DNA from: Symbiodinium natans
Lineage: Eukaryota > Sar > Dinophyceae > Suessiales > Symbiodiniaceae
Length of the DNA stretch: 60,000 nucleotides
NCBI GenBank assembly: GCA_905221605.1
Contig: CAJNDS010000791.1
Span: forward strand, 636,001 to 696,000
Direction of reading: 5' to 3'
This document shows, piece by piece, positions 52,488 to 60,000 of this stretch (its first letter is position 1; each line of letters opens with the position of its first letter). Below the pieces are notes generated by a model. It saw only the letters and a program-made list of their open reading frames with translations, was not told the DNA's origin and made no database searches. A program made the position numbers and the translations under genes.

Positions 52488-52645
52488 CAAGCAGACCAGA
52501 GGACCAGAGGACCAGGGGACCACAAGACCAGGGGACCACGGGACCAGGGGACCACGGACCACGGCCAGAGGACCACGTGACCAGAGGACCACGGGACCAG
52601 AGGACCACGGGACCAGAGGACCACGGGACCAGAGGACCACGCAGG
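52488..52645 (+). repeat. 16-bp minisatellite AGGACCACGGGACCAG
   Basis: About nine units, the last four identical. All six frames are partly open, so ORFs are artefacts. Confidence 0.95.
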
Positions 52646-52823
52646 TGGGCCGGATGGCTTTTTTTGTTTTATCCTTATTTTTTTTATTGATCCCTATTAT
52701 TTTTCTTTTTGATGCTTATTATTTCTTTTGATGCCTATGCCATTATATAGGGGTTAGGGGTTAGGGTTTAGGGTCTAGGGTTCAGGGTTTAGAATTTAGG
52801 GATAGGCTAGGGTTTAGGTTTGC

Positions 52824-54383
52824 CAGGAAAGTTTGGGCAGAGGCTTGGCTTGGGTCAAGGAGCTGTCGCATACGTTTCAGGAGTGCTGCGACACGAAAGC
52901 TAAGTCCCAAAGCCGATTGTTAAGCTTGCGGTGGGTTTACGGCTCTGGGTTTATCAGGCCGACCAGGCACCGAACTGCAGCGGCGCCGAATGGAGGAAGT
53001 GCAGGGGGTTCCCGCTCTTCACCTCGGGGATCCGTTTTGCAGGGCTTATCCCAACAGCCCTTTTGGGTTCTGGGCTCAGGTGTCTCCGAGGCAGGAGGTT
53101 AGGAGTTTTGCTTAGGGGCTTAGGGGTTTTAAGGGCTTTGTGAGTTGCCGCTTGGCAGCCCAATTGAGGTAGCACGACTTGGCGGAGCCATAACCTCGGA
53201 TCTGTGGAGCTCAAAGGCGTGAGGGCTCTGGATGTTCGGCTTTATCGTGAAACAGCGATCACGGTTCCTACCCTGCAGAACGAGTGCAAAAGCGGAGGAT
53301 GGTTTTGGCCCAATATTGGGATTCCCAAGAAACTCAGGCGCTCGTCGATCTCCCGGAGCCCGGGCCGGGCCCCGGTGCGCCCCAGCTCGTGCCAGAGCAT
53401 CAGCTCCTCGGATGGTGCCGGCTTGCGCTCCAGGACGTCTACGTGGCTCTTATTGAGAGCTCGTGAGCTCAGGGGGCTCAGGGGTATTCAGGGTTGAAGT
53501 CAGACACACAGCCGACGCACGTCCTGCTTTCCTCATGTGCTCAAGCATTGACAGCTAGCCCACACCAAGGCCAACAACTTCCTAAAACTCCAAAGTATCT
53601 GGGACCCCGGCCGAAGAAAAAGACCGATAACTGATAGCTCCTCGCCGAGCCCGAAAGCCTCCCCTGAAGGTCAACCTCCAAGGTCATGCCCAAAGCTCCA
53701 GCCAGAAGGAGTCCGTGGACACGTCGACCTCGTCCAGCCTTTTCCTCGGCTCTGTTTTGATCAGCACCCCGGAATCCAAGAAGGGGGCTCTCTCTGTTTC
53801 CTTTGCCACCCAGCAAAAGAAGAGAACAAGGGCGGCACCAACACAAAAGCCCGAGTTTCTGCAGCGACACCAGCTCCCCCCGCAGCTGCGCCACCTGCTG
53901 TGGGCTCGGGGACATGCCGGGCCTTGGATCCCTTGGGCTCCTGGTTTTTTTTTGGATTGGGGTTTTGGGGTTTGGGGTTTGGGGGTTGGGGTTTGGGGTT
54001 GGGGGTTTGGGGTTTAGGGTTTCGGGTTGAGTTTAAGTTTGCGTTTTGAGGTTTAAGTCACGCGGGCTTTGCAAAGCCACAAGCAAGAATCCAGCTGAAC
54101 AAATCCCCCACCAAAAGCTCCAACCAGCTCATGGCACCAAAACCGAATCCTAAATCCTAAACCTCAAACAAGAACCCACCCAAAAACTACAACAAGCAAG
54201 ATGGCGGCAAAGCCCGCCACCCAACCTCTGTCGACTTTGAAGCCCGAACCCTCAATGTCCCTCAACGTCCCTCAGCCCCCTGTTGGACCGCACCTTCTTT
54301 CCAGCGCCGCCGTCTCCGTCGCCCGGCTTCTTCGCCTGCGCCTCCTCGCGCGCAGCCTCCAGGAGTTGGTCCAGCTCCTCTTG
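52824..54383 (-). CDS. 3' exons, probably of the GBP-like GTPase gene
   Basis: Minus-strand exons in transcription order: 54294-54383 (QEELDQLLEAAREEAQAKKP, exactly 30 codons, donor AAG|GTGCGG), 53850-53897 (QVAQLRGELVSLQK), 53690-53751 (PRKRLDEVDVSTDSFWLEL), 53333-53448 (SHVDVLERKPAPSEELMLWH), 52955-53045 (KRIPEVKSGNPLHFLHSAPL) and 52824-52899 (LSFRVAALLKRMRQLLDPSQ). The last ends TCCTG|GCAAACC, a GC-type donor. All have strong codon bias. They are charged and helical. Membership in the upstream gene is inferred from strand and spacing; the phase from 54714 to 54383 does not match, so an exon may be missing. Confidence 0.6.
53944..54030 (+). repeat. G-rich TTTGGGG/TTTAGGG stretch
   Basis: A run of GGGGTTTGGGG-type units with many G4-capable tracts, in an intron of the minus-strand gene. 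Confidence 0.85.
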
Positions 54384-54713
54384 CTGAGGCTTGGGGGCTT
54401 TCGGGTTTCGGATGGGGCGTTTCAAGCTTGAGGTTCAAACTTGAGGTTTAGGGCGGTTTAAGGTTTAAGTCTCGGGGCTGCTGGGGCTGCATTCCTGAGC
54501 TCAGAGAGCCTCTAAAAACCCCCACACCTAAACCCCACAACCTTAAATCCCTGAAACCTAGAGAAGGGCCGGGCTTGTAGGGGATTTACAGACGGAGTCG
54601 ATCGGAAGGCACAAGTCCCCCCCCCCTCCAAAAAAAAGAAAAGAAAGAGGACGATTACTAGCTATGACTACAGCTGCCCTACAGCTGAATCAACTGAAAG
54701 AGCCTCTACCTAC

Positions 54714-56960
54714 ATTTTGCCATGAACTTCCATGAACCTCCGAGTAAGGGAGGGTTGTCGCTCCTTGCGAAGGCAGAGCTTGCGTTCCAGTAGTGGCGCA
54801 CGCTTCGCCTGCTTCCAGTCGTTGAGGCAGGCCCCAAACTCCACGATGAGGCTGATGTCCTTGGAGGGCTTTCCCTAGAGCAATCTGTAAAAGAAACAGA
54901 GCTTCGAATATCGTTAGGACAACTCCAGGTCGCCGTTTGGTCTGGAAGTTGGCTTTGTTGGGAGGACGTGCGTGACATGGTGTCTGACGTTGCGAGGAGT
55001 GCACACGGCTTGAGGTTTAGGGCTGCTAAGAAAGTTCAAACTCTGTGCTCAAATGTTAGCTGAGTGTCTCCCGTCAAGACCAGCTGCGAAAAGGTCCGCA
55101 AGAGGGGATGCGGCGGGGCCCGCTGTCGCTCGTGGCGCAGCCGTGCAATTTCTCGGTCCAAGCCGTCCACACTGCTCTCGAGCTTACGACGCTCCTCGGG
55201 CTCCAGGTATCCCTGTCCTTGGTCGCACTTTGGAATCCTCTCTCAAAAACCACGAACGCACTTCTTTTTGGCCGCTTACTGGCTAAAAAACAGATACTGC
55301 AAGGGCCGAGCGTCCTCGACCCAAGCATCGCACTTTGTCCTGGATCAGCACGGTGAGTTGCTGGTGGCTCTGCGCCACAGGGAAGAGCCTCTCTCTTCAT
55401 TCGTATGTGTATGGGGTTTTCTGGGACGGCTTAGGGGTCTAGGGCCGAGGGCCTAGGGGCTTAGGGTTCGTTGACATGTTGCCTAATAAGAGGAAGCAGC
55501 ACAATGAGCACCCAAACGCCCGCCTGCCGAGCAGGCCCTCTGAGGAGGAGCCTTGCGCCCCCAGCTCTGCGAAAACCCGCTGCGCCAAGGCGCCGTAGCT
55601 CTCGCCGCTTGGGCGTCTTGGCAGGCTTTGGCCTGCATGTGTAGCTAAATGGCACTCACCATTGACAAAAAGTACCTGTACAAGTCGATGTTTATTTTAA
55701 GGCTCACGGAAATTGCTGCAGCATCGTTGCAACATATCCTGGCCTTGGCCGGCAGGCGCCTGGATTGCCTCGACGAACTGCGCGCAGCGCTGCTGCAGCA
55801 CGGGCAGGGGCGGGAACTTCTTCCTGGATTGAGCTGCCATGGATAAGGCCTCCTCCAGCGAGGGCGTCTCGGTGCCGCCTTCGATGGCGCGGCTCTTCCG
55901 GAGGGACTTCACTTCGTTCGTGAGCTCTGTGGGCCCCAAGCTGGCGAGCATGGGGACGAGCCAGACCAGAACGCTCGGAGGGCTCTGCGAAGCGCCAGCA
56001 AGACCACGGCGCACGGCCTCGACGCAGCTGTTCACGCGCCGCTGCTCCGACGGCCCGTGCTCGTCCTCCGCATCGCGGAGCAGCAGCAGAACCGAGCTGT
56101 CGTCCTCTGAGCCTCTGGCAGCAGCCAGCAGATCCAAGAGCTGCCGCAGTTTGGGTGTGGGCTCCGTGTCCTCGAAGTCGGCCCTCAGCGAGCAGTGCAG
56201 CAGCGTCGATGTGGCGAAGCTGTACAGCGTGGCGGTCAAGGCTCTGCAGAGGTCGTTTCCAGCATCGAAGCAGTGAACGTCGGCCAGGGTCACACCCCGC
56301 ATGCACTCCTCGCGCGCGAAGTCCTGGGTCATTGACAGGAAACCAAACCGAAATTGGCTCAAGCAACTCCGCCCCTCCTCAATAAGACACCTCAAGTCCG
56401 GCAGCCTAAGCCCCCAAAGCCCCTGAAAGCCCCCCCTAAAAGCCCCCCAAAAGCCCCCGAACACCCTGAAGCCAAAAGGCCCTAAACCTTTCGAGCTTCC
56501 CCGATGAGATCGATGGAGGGCATCGTGTGGATGCGCAGGGGGTTCGGCGCCGTGCTGCGGAAGTGGCACTCCTGCAGTGCGTAGAGGTACCTCCGCAAGA
56601 TCTTGAGGGTTCAGGGGTCCGTAGGACTTTAGGGGATTCCGGCATTCCGGGGTACTCAGGCTTCAAAGGGATCAGTTCGGGGAGTTGTATGGGCTTTGGG
56701 ACGTTTTGCATGCTCCTTTTTTCGCTGCTAGAGACTCTGCTCCGCCCCCCAAGGTGCTGCAGGAGATAGGACTTGCCCAGCGCAGCGTCGGTTCCCACGG
56801 ACAGCACAAGGGGATAGGAAGGGCTGCAGAAGAGCCTTAGGTGACAGGGGGGGATGCTCTGGGATCGGAGGAAGAGCTCCAGGGCTCGAAACTGGCCACA
56901 AAGCGCACGCCGAAGTGAGAAGATGTCTCTTGCTGCATAAGAACGGCTTGGGGTGGGGGC
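54714..56960 (-). CDS. large GTPase, GBP/atlastin-like, multi-exon
   Basis: Exon 1 (about 56770-56960) contains YPLVLSVGTDAALGKSYLLQ, a P-loop-like G1. Exon 2 is 56488-56601 (38 codons). Exon 3 is 55708-56323 (616 nt) and carries VHCFDAGND followed by LCRALTATLYSFATSTLLHC (G3 and the next helix/strand), then SVLLLLRDAEDE, the RD-type G4 seen in GBPs and atlastins. Exon 4 is about 55518-55632, exon 5 is 55298-55390, exon 6 is 55081-55212 (LEPEERRKLESSVDGLDREI) and exon 7 is 54714-54874 (KDISLIVEFGACLNDWKQAK). The introns at 56324-56487, 55633-55707 and 55213-55297 and the exon 6/7 junction keep phase. G1 lacks the usual first Gly spacing and G3 is short, so catalysis may be altered. The assignment rests on motif order, not on a search. 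Confidence 0.65.
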
Positions 56961-56999
56961 CAAGAATTTCGCTCAGCTCCCAGTGATCTACTAAAGGGC

Positions 57000-57340
57000 C
57001 TCATAATTTCATATTAAATTTCTAGCCCTTATTGTCTTTTTCCTTTCGGAAAACTTTATTATATTTTTAGTATTATTCCTGCGGGCAAGATATTAATTAC
57101 AAAATGGCCCGCGTGAATGGGCGAATTAGACAAGAAATTAGTATTCTATTCGCGCCTGTAATTCTATAATTATTACCTTTCCTTATAAACTTTTGGGTTT
57201 TTAATAGTATTCATAAGCTTCTCTGGGGGCTACAACATTATATTTACAAAAGCCCCCATAAAACATTGTAAGTAAACTCGCGAGTCAACGGCCCACATCA
57301 TAAGTCCTGTAAAATACGCTCATTTCGTACTATCTAGGTT
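57000..57340. pseudogene. AT-rich island resembling mitochondrial LSU rRNA fragments
   Basis: The stretch differs sharply in composition from its neighbours. GGCCCGCGTGAATGGGCGAA at about 57105 resembles the conserved LSU segment around ACCTGCACGAATGGCGTAA. On the minus strand, AGTACGAAATGAGCG at about 57317-57331 resembles the sarcin-ricin loop AGTACGAGAGGAACCG. Fragmented, shuffled rRNA is typical of dinoflagellate mitochondria, so this may be a nuclear insertion of mitochondrial DNA. Confidence 0.4.
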
Positions 57341-57349
57341 TCGGACTGT

Positions 57350-57970
57350 CTTGGACCCGAAGTCCTAAACCCCAGACATCCCTAGACACTTAGGACGCAC
57401 ACCAGCTCAGCAACAAAGACCCAGGAACTCCCGCATGGCTCCCCACTGGATCTGTGAGCACAGCTGCAGCCCTCCGCCGCTCTCCTCGTCTCTGGTCATC
57501 GGTGCAGCATTTGGGCGGGCATACGGGTCCAGGGCGGTCACTAAGGCTCTAAGGTTTAGAGTTTAGAGCGACAAAGGACTGGACAACACGCAGAGATATC
57601 CGAACGCCACAACAAGATCCGAACAGACAAAGTCTAAGCCTCAAAGCCCCAAAACTTCCCCTGAGCACACAGTGGACAAGTCTCCCCATCAGACACAGGC
57701 ACTGCCCAGCCGAAAAGCCTCAGACAAGGAGGGCACAGGAGGAGGCTTGAGTTTAGGCTGTATAGGGTTTAGGGTCTAGAGTGTGGGGTTTAGGGTGTAG
57801 GGGAGATGTGAGATGTGGGATTCACAGGTGTCCGGCAGGTTTCTTGGACTCAAAAGCAAAGAACCATGCAGCTTGAAAGCCGACAGTTGTAGCACGCCTT
57901 CAAGCCCCAATGCTTAAGGAGCCTTAACTCGTACGAGGAGCGAGTTCGAAGGTGTGGGCTGACGTAAGAT
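57350..57970. other. no firm gene
   Basis: Telomere-like words near 57550 and 57765-57800 and short frames without bias. Confidence 0.4.
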
Positions 57971-57977
57971 ATAAGAG

Positions 57978-58915
57978 AAGGAGAAAGACAGAGAGAGAGA
58001 GAGAGAGAGCGCGAGAAAGAAAGAAAGAAAAGAAAGGAAAGGAAAGAAAGAAAGGAAAGAAAGGAAAGAAAGGAAAGAAAGGAAAGAAAGGAAAGAAAGG
58101 AAAGAAAGGAAAGAAAGGAAAGAAAGGAAAGAAAGGAAAGAAAGGAAAAGAAAGGAAAGAAAGGAAAGAAAGGAAAGAAAGGAAAGAAAGGAAAGAAAGG
58201 ACAAGAAAGGAAAGAAAGGAAAGAAAGGAAAGAAAGGAAAGAAAGGAAAGAAAGGACAGAAAGGAAAGAAAGGGAAGAAAGGAAAGAAAGGAAAGAAAGG
58301 AAGAAAGGAAAGGAAAGAAAGGAAGAAAGGAAAGAAAGGAAAGAAAGGAAAGAAAGGAAAGAAAGGAAAGAAAGGAAAGAAAGGAAAGAAAGGAAAGAAA
58401 GGAAAGAAAGGAAAGAAAGGAAAGAAAGGAAAGAAAGGAAAGAAAGGAAAGGAAGGAAAGAAAGGAAAGAAAGGAAAGAAAGGAAAGAAAGGAAAGAAAG
58501 GAAAGAAAGGAAAGAAAGGAAAGAAAGGAAAGAAAGGAAGAAAAGAAAGGAAAGAAAGGAAAGAAAGGAAAGAAAAGAATGAAAAGAAAGAAAAGAAAGA
58601 AAAGAAAGAAAAGAAAGAAAAGAAAGAAAAGAAAGAAAAGAAAGAAAAGAAAGAAAAGAAAGAAAAGAAAGAAAAGAAAGAAAAGAAAGAAAAGAAAGAA
58701 AAGAAAGAAAAGAAAGAAAAGAAAGAAAAGAAAGAAAAGACAGAAATGAAAGAAAAGAAAGAAAAGAAAGAAAAGAAAGAAAAGAAAGAAATGAAAGAAA
58801 ATAAAGAAAAGAAAGAAAAGAAAGAAAAGAAAGAAAAGAAAGAAAAGAAAGAAATGAAAGAAAAGAAAGAAAAGAAAGAAAAGAAAGAAAAGAAAGAAAA
58901 GAAAGATATAGAGAG
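57978..58915 (+). repeat. polypurine tract, GAAAGGAAA then GAAAAGAAA repeats
   Basis: About 930 nt, almost entirely A/G on the plus strand. The left two thirds are AAAGGAAAG-type 9-mers and the right third is AAAGAAAAG-type. The predicted Phe/Leu/Ser or Lys/Glu/Arg proteins are artefacts. Confidence 0.97.
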
Positions 58916-59019
58916 AGACAGGATGTCACAGAGAGGCATAAAGGAGTAACAGAAGGAACCAGAAGAAGAGAAAAGGAAGGGATGCGTGCACAACACTCAT
59001 GTGGAAGCTCACATAAACA

Positions 59020-59145
59020 GCCCCTGGCGAGGTGCAGAGGCAAGGGCGAGTCCGTCTTGGCTGCCAGGCTCATCATGCGTGCCTCTTGACTTGGAACTTG
59101 CAGAGTCAGCAGCTTCTTTGCCCGTGTTCGGGCTTCATGGGCCGT
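59020..59145 (-). CDS. exon, unknown product
   Basis: The minus frame reads KKLLTLQVPSQEARMMSLAA then KTDSPLPLHLA with strong bias. Confidence 0.6.
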
Positions 59146-59294
59146 TGGATGGTCTATGTAAGGGGGCTGGCGAAACCATCGCCAAGAATGCAGCTTGATG
59201 CCTCTTCAACAGGACCCCTATGGCCCTGAACCCACATGATCAAACCGTAGGATAGAACTCAAATCTCAACCCTTAAATTCCCTAAACCTGCTTG

Positions 59295-59420
59295 TCTTCC
59301 CAAAATGGGGCCCGGCCTGGGAAGGCCCCGGAGGCATACTGCTGAAGGTGAGCGCAATCAGCACATCGCGTGGCTGCAGGTGCTTTCCTCTTGAGGCTGG
59401 AGGTGATAAGGCAGAACCAC
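59295..59420 (-). CDS. exon, unknown product
   Basis: The minus frame reads ASRGKHLQPRDVLIALTFSS then MPPGPSQAGPHFG. Confidence 0.6.
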
Positions 59421-59516
59421 GGAGCAGCAGATACTTTAACTGTTCAACTGAAGATACGGGAAATGGGAAATCCTCAGCATCTTTCAAGGGAGAAATGGCC
59501 TTAAGGGCCTGGGGAC

Positions 59517-59585
59517 CTTAAGCCAAGTGTCGCAGCAAGTTTTTCTCCACCTTGTCGAGGCCGCAGCTCCTCGCAAAGGGCATTC
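59517..59585 (-). CDS. exon, possibly C-terminal
   Basis: The minus frame reads MPFARSCGLDKVEKNLLRHL, then TAA. Nearly every codon ends in G/C. Confidence 0.6.
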
Positions 59586-59714
59586 CCTACGCCCGAAACT
59601 CCATGACCCGTGAAGCCCGAATTAAAGGCCCTGAATCCGCCCCAAACCCCTGAAAACACCGGAACCCCAAAACCCCCCCCCCCCCAAAAAAATAAACAAT
59701 TAAAATTCCCCCAC

Positions 59715-59825
59715 CCCCCAGTCCGGAGAGTGTTGAGCATCGAGGAAATGCCCTGCCGCCTCTTGACCAAGTCCTCGGGGACCGGCTTGGGACGAAGCTT
59801 GGGCTTGGCTTGACAAGGATTCCTC
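59715..59825 (-). CDS. exon, basic
   Basis: The minus frame reads QAKPKLRPKPVPEDLVKRRQ then GISSMLNTLRTG with strong bias. It is probably the same gene as 59517-59585. Confidence 0.7.
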
Positions 59826-60000
59826 CAGCGAGCGGCGAAAAAAAACCTAAAACCCCTGAAGCCCCACAGACCCCCAAAAGCTTGCACACGAAGACCGCCA
59901 AACCCTGCAACCCCTGAGCCCTGGAACCCTGAACCCCCAATTGGACTGACCTCCCCCGCAAAAAAGAACAACAACAACTAGAAACCCTAGACCCCCCCAC

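Noticed and set aside
52243-52731. ORFs rich in GPL/VLWS or GPRDQRT words
   Set aside because: Repeat artefacts of the 16-bp minisatellite, some running into the gap.
57850-59076. 408-codon Phe/Leu/Ser ORF and its Lys/Glu antisense partner
   Set aside because: Pure product of the polypurine repeat. Only the last part, from about 59020, looks coding.

Overview
The window looks like nuclear DNA of an intron-rich eukaryote, most likely a dinoflagellate or a close relative. The grounds are: Arabidopsis-type telomere repeats (TTTAGGG) scattered almost everywhere; many short exons (about 45 to 400 nt) with G/C-ending codons; nearly all well-supported exons on the minus strand, as in one-way dinoflagellate gene arrays; GC-AG introns beside GT-AG ones; and an AT-rich island that resembles fragmented mitochondrial LSU rRNA. 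There are no bacterial-style operons and no recognisable tRNA or cytosolic rRNA gene. A run of 100 N at 52278-52377 is a scaffold gap. The taxon is an inference, not proven.

There are almost no long ORFs. I found coding sequence by looking for frames with G/C third positions, splice signals at both ends, and reading phase that matches across the intron. Exons given without phase matching have ends good to about 10-20 nt, and some could lie on the other strand.

Layout, in plus coordinates. 1-10.8 kb: minus-strand exons of unknown genes, including an EF-hand exon at 2.36 kb, a Lys/Arg-rich exon and several coiled-coil exons. 10.8-14 kb: poor in coding signal, with a TTGC/GCGT simple repeat. 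14-31 kb: many minus-strand exons, plus a few plus-strand candidates near 12.3, 23.1, 24.35 and 27.45 kb; a 140-nt perfect TTTAGGG array lies at 18.5 kb. 31.3-32.9 kb: the best gene model, six exons of a Tyr/Gln/Pro/Gly-rich protein with a glycine-zipper segment and an acidic C-terminus. 33-45 kb: further minus-strand helical exons, two (GGGTCC)n minisatellites around an AT-rich block, and a minisatellite. 45.4-48.1 kb: exons of a large GTPase with a GVQSSGKS P-loop; between them lie a small secreted-protein ORF and an (AGCAGT)n microsatellite. 48.8-52.7 kb: a repeat desert holding a dispersed G/C-hairpin repeat, AT-rich DNA, a 90-bp satellite, a palindrome array, the gap and a 16-bp minisatellite. 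52.8-57 kb: a second GBP/atlastin-like GTPase gene, with several phase-checked introns. 57.0-57.35 kb: the mitochondrial-like island. 58-58.9 kb: a 930-nt polypurine tract. 59-60 kb: more minus-strand exons.

The most unusual property is that the introns are largely built from decayed TTTAGGG/CCCTAAA sequence. Donors often read G|GTTTAGGG, and acceptors often end in CCCTAAAG or CTTAG. The two large GTPases, the many helical exons and the membrane-associated-looking Tyr/Gln-rich protein could point to membrane remodelling, but this link is inference only.
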